DNA of 64,000 nt, taken from NCBI RefSeq assembly GCF_035222275.1, contig NW_026946361.1, forward strand, positions 124,001 to 188,000. The letters are read 5' to 3'. A program made the translations under genes and the position numbers. This DNA comes from Podospora bellae-mahoneyi. Lineage: Eukaryota > Ascomycota > Sordariomycetes > Sordariales > Podosporaceae. Of this stretch, positions 41,059-51,716 are shown piece by piece (positions within the stretch are counted from its first letter, which is position 1; the number at the start of each line of letters is the position of its first letter). A model generated the notes under the pieces. The model was not told the origin of the DNA and ran no database searches. It saw only the letters and a list, made by a program, of their open reading frames with translations.

Positions 41059-43700
41059 TCAGACCTCTCTCTCCATCACCTGGGCGAAGAAGAGATGGCA
41101 AGTGTACTCAGATCCGCCTGTGCTCGACACAAACTCCATGTCTGAAAGCCCATCGGTCCAGGACGCAATGCGACCAATGGGGCGGCACTCAGTCCCCCCA
41201 ACATCGATCTGCTTTTCCAGGCAGTTCTGTCCCTCGGTGTCGGGAAAACAGAAGATGCTGAACGCGCAAGCTGTCTTTCCGTCCTCCAGGATGGTGACAA
41301 AAGCCTCTACGGCTCTGGGACGACTTAGGATGCTGATCTGGGCGTTAGCACACGCCACACGTTGTGATCCCGACGGTTTGACACAGTTGGCGTCGCCGCA
41401 ATAGTGCGTAACATGACAACTGTCTGAGGCACACAAATAGTCAATTTCCGCACTGAAAGCCCTCCCTTGCAAGATGGACAATGCGGCGTCTCGCTGTGTG
41501 ACGTTGACAGGAGGAGACGTGGGTGTTGCAGTCGGTTTTGTAACCCCGTGGCGGTCCTTGACTGCAAGAGCCTGATCGCAACGAGTGCTGGTCTGCAAGC
41601 ATTTGCAGCTAGGATTATTGCTGGGACACAGGGGAGTGCCAGCATCTTGCCTTTTGGGACATAGCGTTTGCGTAGGTAAGGACGAGTTGCCCTTAAGGCA
41701 GACATTCGTCTCCGCGCATATTTGGGTCGAAGTGTAGCCCGCACACCCCGCTCCGGTATACAGTAAGGAATTAGTGGTGCCTGAGGGAGCCTCGTTACTA
41801 GTTACGGGGGTTGGCTTGATGGATGTGGAAGATGGCTTGATCGTGGTTACAACAGTAGCTCCACTTGTCACCACGTTTGAAGTGATGGTGAATATGTGCT
41901 GGGTCTCGGTCGAAAAAGACAAACGTACTGGTTACCTCTACAGTAACAGTCTCCGAAATCACCGTGGAAAATATCGCCTCCACCCAGAGAGTAGACGTAT
42001 TGGTTACCGAGGTGGCTTGAGTCTCTCCGACTGTCGTGGTTCCCGTGAGTGTATTGAAGGTGTGGGAAGGATTCTCGGGATCATAGTGGTCGGGTGGCAA
42101 GGTGGTCGATGAGTTCGTCGTGGCGGTCGAGCCGCAATAGAAACCGGTGCAAAGGGAACCGCATCCTGGAGATTCCGGGGCGCAGGTGACATTTGCTGAG
42201 CCTGTCTGAAAGGTGATGGGGTCGCTGAAGGCACCAGGTCCAGGCGTATTTGTCAGCAGGCCACCAGGAACGATCTCTACGCATTGACCGGCGGTGTATT
42301 GATCGCATCCAGCACCGAAAGGTGCCAGGTCTGCGAGACTCCCCTTTGGACAGCGCGGGTGCATGTCTGGCCAAACGCTTGTACCACCAAATGTCTACAC
42401 TCGACGTCGTTGCAATCGTCTATGACTTGGAGAGCTTTTGTTGACGTCGATGCCCATGTTACCGAAAATATCACCCCCGCCACCAAGACTCCAACGCTGT
42501 CCGAACCGTCCGAATCGTCGTAGTTGTCCGATTCACCGCTGTCATCATCGTCGTCTGTAGTGGAATCTTCACCCTGGTTGTATGCTTGCCGTCCTCTCCC
42601 ATACACGCCCTCCATCTGCGCGATCTCGTCCGTCACTTGAGCTCGCAAGGCTTCCATGTGGCACTCTCTCATACGTTCCACAAAGATGGCAAAGCTCCAA
42701 TTACTGCCGTCACCGCCAACAAAACCTTTGGCTATGACTTCCTTGTAGTTTTCATAGCTCGATTTGGCCAGGTGATCCGGCCCATATTCCCCGTTGGCTT
42801 TGAGCTAGGTTGTGATCTTGCCACTTCGTCATGGTTTCCGGGATGTTTTGGCCAACCATGCATTGATCATAGCCCGCTTCCGGTAGGTCACGGTCTTGGG
42901 GGTTGTCAAGCTGACGGGTATCTCCGCCCTCAGGGGGAGCAGTCGCGTTATCGCTGATTCGACGCAGGAGTTCGGCGGCAGGCTGCATTGCTAAAGGACA
43001 AGCAGATTCACCACTCATGCTTGTGGTGTCCTGATCAACATCAGTGACCACGCAGGCCGTGATAGTGTTGCATTCCGTGGGTTGCCGAAGACGTGATTGT
43101 GCTTGTTGAGCTGCTGATCACAGTTGTGGAGACGAAGGTCGAGGTGGCGCATATCTCGGCCTCTTTTGACTCGCAGTTCGTTGGATCCTCCTCAGGGGCC
43201 ACAGGGTGACCATGTGGATCAGTGTTGCTCAGTTGTCGTCTGATTAGTACCTGGTACTGTGGGAAGGCAGGATGGGCCCACCTCTAGGTGGTTAAATTGG
43301 GGACTTTTGGAGCAAGATATAGCAGAGAAACACAACCAACTTCACCCCCTTCATCTGACTACTTGATACTATACACCTCGTGACAAGAACCCACGTCACC
43401 GTGCCATCGGGTTTGGTGAGGACCACGGGAGCTGGTGGAATGTCAATGCTGGGAATGATCCACAACGGAGCACCTTCATTCTCTTCACCCGTGTAATTGT
43501 AGTTGCCACTGGAATGACGCTTGTAACGATAGAGGCCACAGCGACTGTCAAAGTCGTAGTTGTGGCGCCAAAGGTTCCGTTTTGCATTTGTCCAACCTCG
43601 ACCTCGGTCGTGTACGGGTCGATGTAGATCGTGGTAGGGGTAGCAAGCGTGGTTGGTGGCATAACGAGGATACAAGGCGGTGACGGGCACTGCGAGGAAG
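41059..43700 (-). pseudogene. Thr/Ser- and Cys-rich cell-wall-type protein segment, frame-broken; probable tail of the GH55-like gene
   Basis: On the minus strand, frames at 43690-43292, about 43110-42752, 42700-42310, 42364-41798 and 41922-41059 each look coding and continue one another's character: Thr-rich stretches (GATTTTLTVAVASIVTSVIP, TVISETVTVEVTSTF), the segment CNTITACVVTDVDQDTTSMS seen in many fungal wall glycoproteins and chitinase tails, an acidic DDDDDSGESDNYDDSDGSD run with a membrane-like segment after it, and two Cys-rich parts. Some junctions could be introns, but at about 42350 the frames join (GQTCTR then CPKGSLADL) only with a two-base surplus and no splice sites, so at least part is decayed. 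The last frame (41922-41059, ~287 codons) is whole and Cys-rich, and might still be expressed. Confidence 0.5.
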
Positions 43701-43731
43701 AAAGATACTGGTAGACTCTCGTATTGGGGTC

Positions 43732-45295
43732 TCAGACGAGCAAACAGTTTGCCATGCCAACAAGCAAGGGCGCGAGTCGGGGACGGTCGTCAGTAGACTG
43801 GCCCATTGAAGACCGGCCTTGATTGTGAATGTATTGCTTTCCATACTCGCGCAGGGTGAGCTCCTTGGTACCACTGGTGCCCTCAATGATGGGATACTTT
43901 GTTCCGCTGAGCACCATAATGATACAGAAGTTGGTGAAAACCGTATTGTCAAGGACCACGTCCGCAGCACGGGGAGCAGCGAGGATTCCGATGAGCACGT
44001 TCTTGACAACCGAGTCAATGATGGACACTGAGTCGATACCCTGGTCGTTAAGACCACCAATTCCGCTGATGTTAAAGCCAACGCTGCCGCCATCAATCTC
44101 GATCTTGTGCCAGTTGAAACCCCAATCCCACACCATGTCTACGGCAGTGCTACAGTTCTTGAACTGTAGTGATGTAGCCGTGTACTGCTGAGAACCCCCT
44201 CGCCACCCGATAGCACCGCCCTCAAAGACGAGATTTGAAACGAACCCTCCCGAGCCGTTCTCGGTGAAGATGCCCATATGGGTAGGAGTCTTTCCAAGAT
44301 TGTCAGATGTCGGCACCTGGAAAAGAAGGTTTTGCAATGTACAGGCCTGACTAACCTGCCAGTGAATACCAGTTGGTGCCAGGGGCTGTCCATTCTCGTC
44401 GGTAGCAGCGGGCATCGACTAGAGGTCGAAGACGAAATTGCGAATCTGTCGAAAGAATTGGTTTTGGGAAATGTACCAATTGATACCTGAGCCGGGGATA
44501 TAGGGGTTGACATCCATGAGAACCATTCCAGTAAAGGTCTCGCATCCCTTGATGATGGGCCGGTTATTGGGATCACCGACGAACTGTGTGAAGTAATACT
44601 GGATGATGGGAGTGCAGATCTTGTAGGTACCGAGTGGGAAGTAAATCAGAGCTGGGCGAACGGTAGTGCTTCCGCAGTCCCTCGCCACATCGGTTACCAT
44701 CCATGATGGAAGCATTGATTGCTTCCTTGGTGTTATTGGTTCCGGTGTTGTCGGCCATGTAGTCCAGGACGCTTCTGTAAAGGACATAGTTGTTCTCGGC
44801 CAGTGGAGCCTATTGAATAATGAAGTTAGTATTTCATTTCACGGATTAGGATGGATAGCGCCAGAGACACACCTTTCCATGGGAGCCAAGAGTGGAAAGC
44901 CAAAAGGTATTGTTGTCGTCAGCAGTAACCAAAAGTATTGCCGGTAGCAGCCTTCTTCTCGGCCAACTTCTTCATGTAGCCTTCAACGCTACCAGAGTCG
45001 GATCAGACCGGACCGCTATATTTGCCTGCAAGTTCAATCACTGTTGGCCAAACCAACTGTCTAGACATGTGGGTGGAGTCCTGGATCAACTTGCTTTTGC
45101 TGGGCGCAAAACCCCGAGCGTTGTCCGTGTGTAATCCGGCGAGTGGGGAGGGGTCTGCTGGAATTCTGCCGGTAAGTTCTGAAGGCTGAAGCCGTGTGTT
45201 ACATCTTTCCAGCCATCCCTGGACATCCCCGCCGAGACAGTCGGGATGGTGACAGTGGTGAGTAGTGCCGCCAAGCCAACGATGAGTCTCCTCAT
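43732..45295 (-). pseudogene. Decayed GH55-like (exo-beta-1,3-glucanase/pectate-lyase-fold) gene
   Basis: An ATG at 45295 opens with a signal peptide, MRRLIVGLAALLTTVTIPTV. Downstream, the minus strand gives clear beta-helix sequence: STLGSHGKAPLAENNYVLYR across a plausible intron (44870-44813), then ALIYFPLGTYKICTPIIQYY, ISQNQFFRQIRNFVFDL, PTGIHWQVSQACTLQNLLFQ and WDWGFNWHKIEIDGG, ending near GKLFARLRPQYESLPVS. The reading frame is broken: it shifts near 45110, again at about 44930 (near-duplicate 11-bp blocks), by one base inside GNRCGEG-CGSTT (about 44675), has an in-frame TAG between FVFDL and SMPAAT (44417-44419), and shifts near 43745. None of these sits at a convincing intron. The TAG could come from CAG by the CA-to-TA change of RIP. 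Confidence 0.7.
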
Positions 45296-46012
45296 CGCGT
45301 TGATTGTGTCGTGTGTCTTACTAAAGGAGGCGATTTAGATGTGAGAATTGGTACTGAGAGTTAAGTCTCCCGGTTCAGGTGTGGATGCGAAAAGGAAATG
45401 GAAGTGTAGGAGGGAACAGGAGAGACAGATCTTTACAGTGATATCTGGGTCCAGCCGGCGTCCCCAATCAATCTTCAAAGTCTTGATGGGGGTCTGACTC
45501 CAGTCGCTCATGTCAGATATCGCATCGGAATTGAGTGAATTACCTGGATGGTTGGGGCACTGGAGGAGGTCAACAAAGGATCCATGCCAGAGCAGCTCCT
45601 CCAGCATATTGGACGATCCACCTCATACATGCGAGAGCATCGGTTGGGTAGGGAAGAGGTACCAGAGTGCATGATTCGAACTTTTGGCAATGCTCTGGCC
45701 AATTCACTGGGACTGTGATGTAGAAAATGCCAGGTGAGTCCATGGAACTGGAGCCTGATTTGCTCCGTTGGGTAAATTGGGAGCTTGGAAGTGAAATTTA
45801 CTTGTGACTTTGTGGGGCGTTTACACTGGTGAATAAACTTGTGTCTGATATCCCAGCATGCTCATTCCATTTCCGACATGAGGTACCTGGTGGGGCAAGG
45901 AGATGTGTCCGCTGAGGTTCATCCACCATCTAGATACCACTGCCAGACGAACAGACACCTGATTGAACACTCCATGCCTAACTCATCCAGGCGCTCGACG
46001 AATTCCTTTTGA
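45296..46012. other. Spacer, no gene seen
   Basis: 717 bp between the decayed GH55-like gene and the end of the GMC gene, both on the minus strand. Minus-strand frames of 64-90 residues have no recognisable content. Confidence 0.55.
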
Positions 46013-48094
46013 TCAGACTATTGTACCAGCCCTCAACTTGATCAAATCGGCCGCCTGTTCCGCTTGTCAGCTTGTCAATTCACCAAGCAAAAGTCAAGAT
46101 CGATTCTCACCTTCTCTGCCACCGCATATACCGTCATGCTTGTGGTACCCGCAACAATTGTCGGCATCATCGACGCATCCACCACGCTCAGGCCCCTCAC
46201 TCCATACACCATCAAGTCCTCCCCTACCACTCCCCCCCACTCCCTCGGCATTTTGGCTGCCGTACCAACTGGGTGGTACACGCTGGGAATGGTATTTGCC
46301 CTCACCCATGCCCCAAGCGCTTCGTCCGACTCATACCCAGGCCCCGGCACGACCTCGGTGGCATTGTACCTAGACAACTCCCCGGTGGTCATGAACCTCC
46401 TCAAAAACTTGATCTCCTCAACCGCCACATCCACATCTATCGGGTTCGAGGCGGCCCTGTAGTTCACGATCGGCTCGATTTCAATGTCACTACCTGCGGC
46501 CGGGTCGATCAACACGGTGCCGCGGCTGACGGGGTGGATGATAATGGGGACAAAAGACGGATCACCCGAAAAGGTTGCGCGGAGAAAAGAGAAGTCTTTG
46601 GCTCGCATCTCGCGAGAGTAGATCTGTTGCTGCTTACGATAGCCTCTGATGATGGTTCTGTCGGTACCTTTGGGTAGATATGTAGCCGGATCCTGAGACT
46701 CGTACTTGGATGCGATCCGCTTGAAGGAGCCTGGGGAAACAACTGGCAGCTCGACAGATAATCCTAGCGAGGTTCTTCCCAGCCCATCATCAACCACGGT
46801 GATATTTAAGTGCTCTGGGATTGGTGGTGACGTTAACCCTGAAAAGTGTAAGTTGTTAGCTGGTTCCGTCCATCCTCAGCGGCCCTGGATATACATACAA
46901 CTGAAAGATACTGCAGGTATGAAGGTATGATCCTGAAAATTGTACCCGACACCAGGGAGGTCAACTTCCATCGGTATCCCGGCACGTTTCAAAAGGTCAG
47001 CAGGTCCGATGCCGCTCAGCTGCAGGATCTGAGGCGTATGAATGGCGCCGGCAGCTAGGACGACTTCCTTTCTGGCACGAATGGTAGTCTTTTTCGAGCT
47101 TTCACCTCGGGGGTAGATTTGAACACCTGCGGCTCTATGGTGATCAAAAACAATCTTGTTCACACGAGTTGCCGTGAGAAGATCGTAGTTGGCGCGGTTG
47201 AGACCATCCCAGTGGCCCGTTCGGGAGTAGGACCTCTCTCCCGTGTATGGATTTGTTGAAGTTTGGTAGTACTGTAGGCCAAGCTGCCCACTGCCAGCGT
47301 CTGGTGAGACCTTCATCCCCGATAGTCTTTTGGCCGCTTCATAGAAGGCATCTGATAATAGAGACGAGTTGAGTTGCTAGAACGGATATTGAGACAGGCT
47401 TATGAAAAGACACTCACGAGTCTTGGGGCTAATCACATTGCCAAAGGTGGCGAAAATGGTATGGTTGGTCGTAAGGTTGCGGCCCCAGTATTTGGTGTCA
47501 TATCTGAGGTCAAACGCAGCTGTCTCTGGCTTCGGAGTTGTTATCTGGATGCTCTTTTTGAAGTACTTGAGCATGTCAACCCAATTCCAGCGGACTCTTG
47601 GATTGCCACCGCCAAGCTCTCCCCAAACGTCGTAGTCTTTTGCGTTTCCTCGCTGGAAAACCATGCCGTTGACGGCCGAGCTCCCGCCAACGACACATCC
47701 AATAGACACAGGGAACGTCCTGTTGTTGAGACCAGCAACTGGCGCCGAAGTTATGTTGTAGAGCGTTCCAGGCCTCTGACCATCCGGTTCTGCCATCAAT
47801 GTCAGAACACAAGACGGATAGAGCCCAACATAAGTCCCTGCACTCACCCAGGTAACCATACTCTATGACCAAGACGCTGTCTTTTGCATGAGTTAGTGTT
47901 GATGAGTTCTCAAAAGGCAGGAGATACGAGATAACTCCCTTACGTTTTCCACTCTCGCTGAGACGATCTCCAACCGTCAGGCCAGCGGTTCCGCCCCCAA
48001 CGATGACATAGTCGTATGTCTCCTTGATGGCTTGGATGCTGGCCGGAAACAACCCTGCAAAGCAGGATACCTGCATGACGCGGTAAAGTCTCAT
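46013..48094 (-). CDS. GMC-family FAD oxidoreductase (AA3-like), 592 aa
   Basis: Six exons on the minus strand: 48094-47944, 47880-47848, 47789-47418, 47351-46899, 46838-46111 and 46054-46013 (sum 1779 nt). The FAD-binding dinucleotide fold is at the front, ETYDYVIVGGGTAGLTVGDR, then SVLVIEYG across a splice, GCVVGGSSAVNGMVFQRGNA (GMC signature 1) and VVLAAGAIHTPQILQLSGIG (signature 2). The C-terminal active-site His is in VYHPVGTAAKMP. The second catalytic position, usually His or Asn, appears to be Thr in VAGTTSMTVYAVAEKAADLI. The N-terminus has a weak signal-like segment (MQVSCFAGLFPASIQA), so secretion is likely but not sure. Relatives oxidise alcohols, aldehydes or sugars. Its proximity to an AA9 enzyme allows, but does not show, a redox partnership. 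Confidence 0.92.
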
Positions 48095-48700
48095 GATGGC
48101 TTCACAGAGTATCTCACTTGCTGTGTCTATAGGAGCTCGAGACAACGTACGTACTGGGGACCTGGTCTCTTCTTAAGCCACACTCACGGAGTTCTGCTCC
48201 GATTCCAGCTTCACATAATGGAACCCAAGCACAACCTCATATCTCACCCGCATTTATTGGGAACAGGGCGGGAACGAAAAGAGCTCGTCTGTGTAACGTC
48301 GCCATACGCCTTGGCGTGCCCATTGGCCACATCGCACTACACGCGGCGCACTAGAGAAGTCGGCTTCTCGGAACCGGGAGTTCATACCGACAGAGGCGCA
48401 TTGCCGGCTTGGGAATGGATCTTTAGCAGTAAAGGAGGGGTTGATTGTGACGTTAAAGGCAAGGAACTTTTTTCGCAGCTCCAAGTGGTCCTTTTGAGGC
48501 TTGGCCAGGACATACGCAACGGTCGGAAATTTCGGGTAGGTGGAAACCGTAGAATCGCCGTCTATTATACGCCAGGAAATTCCAGTCCATTTCCAACCAG
48601 TGGTTGGGTAGCAATACATGTAGTCTAGAAAGAGGCACCTCCATTGCCCTGCCCAAACTCCACAAACCCTCCCACAGCCCCCGACGCAATCAAAAAAATG
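48095..48700. other. Spacer with unexplained minus-strand frame
   Basis: 606 bp, the promoter of the GMC gene and the 3' side of the acidic protein gene. A 121-codon minus-strand frame (48619-48254) has coding-like composition (FPTVAYVLAKPQKDHLELRK), but no start or splice signal ties it to a gene. Confidence 0.4.
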
Positions 48701-49931
48701 TCACCACTCCTCTCCTTGACCTTCTACCCGTTCCCAATAGTCATCCTCCGCCTCGTCATCCGCCCACATGATGCCCTTTGCAGCGTCAAATGCATACCCC
48801 GTCTCGCTCCCCCCGTCGGCGTCATCATCCGTCTCATCGCAACTTTCACTAGCTTGGTTTGTCTCTTCGGGATACGATCCATCGTACTCCTTTGGGTCAT
48901 CCAGCTCAAACTGATCTCCTTCTGGCGTGACCAATACCAAATCAGGGCCCTCAGATCCAGGGTGCTGGTCCGGGTCCTCCCAGCGCCACCAGTCACACCG
49001 GGGCAGGGCGCCATGGGTATACAAGTCTGCTTCGCGAAGCTGACGAAGGCTGTAGAGATCCATGCGTCCGTCTGAATCAATGTAGCTGTGTGTGGCCCAG
49101 GAGGTGAACTCCAGGCCGGTCCAGGTGGTGTAGTGCACGCTGTAGTCATCCGTGTCGCTTTGGCCGTCGTAGTCGGAGTCTGAATCATGGCTGGGTGGTC
49201 CGTTCCCGGCCTGGATACTGGGGTTGTAGTTTACATTGGGTGTCAGCTGGAGCCAGGCGAATTGTGAAGAGATGGGTGAATCCAGCGCGAGATGATGTCC
49301 CAACTTTGGGAGGGAATGTGTGAACGACGGGTGGAAGGGGTTCAAGAAGGACGGCGGTTTTGTTCCTGGACCGGGATCTTGCGGGCTCCTGCGCGGACCC
49401 CGACGGGGCAAAGCTTGATTTTGCTAGCTCATGCAAAAGCTCTCAGTATTAGAGCTTGCATGAGGTGGGGAAAAGACTTGTCCAAGAAGAACCACATCGC
49501 TTATCTCGTATGTTCCATCCTTCTCGAAAGCATCGGGTAGATAATAACGGTCCTCTTCCGCATCTGTCCAGACCAGGAGGAGTGCGTTGGTTCCGTTTCG
49601 CCGCCGAGGGAGGCGCATAGTGGTAGTTTGGGTGCCAACCACAGTGGCAACAAGGTAGATTCCTCGCAGATTTGTAAGGTTCCAGGGATTGAGAAGCCCT
49701 TCATCGTCGATATAGATGTTCTGGACGCCGTGACGTACGGGGGTAGTCGTGTTCCTCAAGTTGGTATCGCAGTCTCGGACTGTCTCTTTCTCTGGCCCGT
49801 TCGCTTCTATGGGCTCAGAGAACGGACATAACGGCAACGTCCTGAGGAATAGTGTGGCGAAAGTTTGCGGAGGCTGGATCTAAAGAGCCGACCTCGAAAG
49901 TCTCTGCAGAATCAGACACAAGCACACTCAT
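48701..49931 (-). CDS. Hypothetical acidic protein, exon structure uncertain
   Basis: On the minus strand an ATG at 49931 starts MSVLVSDSAETFEVGSLDPA and stays open for 37 codons. A second frame (49837-49427) reads through NIYIDDEGLLNPWNLTNLRG and EEDRYYLPDAFEKDGTYEIS. After an in-frame TAG (49426-49424), the same frame continues to 48701 with a Pro-rich part and a strongly acidic end (SDSDYDGQSDTDDYS, CDETDDDADGG). The TAG can be removed by a 54-nt intron, 49477-49424, with a tctaat branch-like site but a weak gtcttt donor. The link between the first two frames is unresolved; a phase-compatible acceptor is gtccag near 49715. I recognise no domain and there is no signal peptide. That a gene is present is likely; the model is tentative. 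Confidence 0.5.
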
Positions 49932-50640
49932 ATTGTTGCGGGATGGTAAATGAGCTCTTTAGCAGCTTGTTGATAAAAAGCAGCGCTTGCGATGTGGTCG
50001 GCTCTAGTTAGAACGTGGTAGCCTCGATTAATGTAGGATGGTGCGTACCTAGCTTGTACGATGCCCTTCTCGTTGGAGAGCTGTGAGGTTTACCCTGGTG
50101 CTGCTGTGTGGTATCGACTCGAATAGCTACTGATGGGTGTGTGTAATGTGGTGGATACGGGTAGGAATGTGACAGGGCTACCGTTATTCTAAGCTGGGGA
50201 CATCTTCGCGACCGACGGCATTGTCCGGACAAGGCTCGTGGCGCTGCTCTGATCAGATGATGGATGTTCGAGACAGGTGGTGTTGATGTTTCGGCCAGGT
50301 GCTGGAGTGTCATGTTGATTGCAGGAGACAGAATGCGCTTGCTTTGATGGTGTATCAAGACTCCTCTTAAATGGGCGGAAGCAGGTTGAAGCGCCCATGT
50401 TGTGCGGGCTGTAAATCTGGACTGTTAGGTACGAGGCTATCTACACATGTGTACCTCTTTCCTATTCCGGCGGTCCAGTGGGCCCGGGGTAAGGCTGAAA
50501 CGGACCCCTGTTTCGGCTGGCGGCATGTGCCGGCGAGCCGCGGCCGGCAATCAAATTTTTCTTATCGCACCGCCTGCGGTCCCTAAAAACCACCTGTTGC
50601 TGTCACCATCACCACAGCCCGCCGCCGCCGAGTCCGGATC
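49932..50640. other. Divergent spacer
   Basis: 709 bp between the minus-strand acidic protein and the plus-strand motif-repeat protein. The segment at 50490-50640 is GC-rich (several CGG/CCG clusters), as in a promoter or leader of the downstream gene. No coding sequence was seen. Confidence 0.6.
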
Positions 50641-50667
50641 ATGACCACCGGGCCGACGTCAACATGA
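50641..50667 (+). promoter_or_regulatory. Upstream ORF overlapping the main start (ATGA)
   Basis: An 8-codon upstream ORF (ATG at 50641, TGA at 50665-50667) ends across the ATG of the motif-repeat protein at 50664, so stop and start share the bases ATGA. This would allow termination-reinitiation, or make the main start depend on leaky scanning. Whether the transcript includes 50641 is not known. Confidence 0.5.
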
Positions 50668-51716
50668 GTACCAATGCAGCCGACCCCGTCGTGGGAGTCG
50701 CCGATTCCAATATGTCTTTTTTTCGAAAACACACCCCGTTCGGGTCCCTGTCTGGCGGCCGGCCACCGCTGAACAACATCGCGATCACGCCTTTCCTCCA
50801 GACCTTGTTCACCATTCCCACCGTCGTCTCGCCTTCGCCCCAAACAGCTGGCCTGGTTCTTGATGGCGACGACAAGACCGATCCTACTTCCCCTGTCGAG
50901 ACCTCCCCCGAAACTCCTGCTTCCTCTGTCCCGAGCGACACTGGCGCCGCCGACAAACAACCGTCTCCGACAGTCGCCGTGTTCACTCCGCTCTCCGCCT
51001 TGGTTCCCGACAACGCTTGGCTCGACGAGAGCCTGAATGCCCCCGTTTCTCCCGACTCGATTCTTGCTTTGCCGAATACTTTGACTGGTGTTGGCGCGGC
51101 AGTGGTGGAATTGCCCGCTCCTGTCGAGCCCTGCGATGGTTTCCCCACTGCTACCGTGGCTGCCGTCGCTGCTGCGGCACCTGCTTCGCCTACTGTGAAA
51201 CTGCTTTCTGTCGACCCGAAATGGATGGATGATGCTCTTGCAGCACCTGTAACACCTGCCGCTCTTCTTGCGCTTCCCCAAAGGACTCTGATCTTGCAGG
51301 TCGATGCCCTCGAAGAGTCCCCCGTCGCCCCCGTCGCTCCTGTCGAGAACCAAGAAGCCGTTGCCGCTACCGAGGAAAAGGATGCCGAGTCTAACGCTCC
51401 TGTTGCTATTCCCACTCCGGTCCCCGAACAGCCCACAGTCGTTCTTGATCAACTCGCAGCCGAATCCACCCTGGCCCCGGTCGTCCTGATCGCCGACAAG
51501 ACTTGGATGGACGAAGCCTTCAATTCGCCCGTTACACCTTGCGCTCTACTCGCTCTGCCCGAGAAGAACGTGTCTGCCGCCGACTCCTCAGTTCCACCGC
51601 CAACTCTGCCCGTGGAAGAGGTCCAGATCGCCGTCCCTTTTTTGAAGGCCTTCAATGCCCCGGTTACCCCCCTTGCGCTGCTGGCGTTGCCTGAGAAGAA
51701 TTGTACTCTCCCCTAG
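50664..51716 (+). CDS. Disordered protein with four W-x-D...PVTP..LLALP motifs, 350 aa; function unknown
   Basis: A single exon, rich in Ala, Pro, Val and Thr, with no signal peptide or membrane segment. Apart from the motifs it looks disordered. Four near-copies of a ~19-residue motif are present: WLDESLNAPVSPDSILALP (119-137), WMDDALAAPVTPAALLALP (187-205), WMDEAFNSPVTPCALLALP (281-299) and FLKAFNAPVTPLALLALP (326-343). A weaker fifth may lie at NNIAITPFLQTLFTIP (37-52). The spacers between copies are unlike one another, so the motif has been kept while its surroundings drifted. Each unit looks like an amphipathic helix, a PVTP turn and a hydrophobic helix, fit for repeated docking to one partner. 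TP sites suggest phosphorylation. I know of no named family. Confidence 0.8.
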   Translation: MSTNAADPVVGVADSNMSFFRKHTPFGSLSGGRPPLNNIAITPFLQTLFTIPTVVSPSPQTAGLVLDGDDKTDPTSPVETSPETPASSVPSDTGAADKQPSPTVAVFTPLSALVPDNAWLDESLNAPVSPDSILALPNTLTGVGAAVVELPAPVEPCDGFPTATVAAVAAAAPASPTVKLLSVDPKWMDDALAAPVTPAALLALPQRTLILQVDALEESPVAPVAPVENQEAVAATEEKDAESNAPVAIPTPVPEQPTVVLDQLAAESTLAPVVLIADKTWMDEAFNSPVTPCALLALPEKNVSAADSSVPPPTLPVEEVQIAVPFLKAFNAPVTPLALLALPEKNCTLP

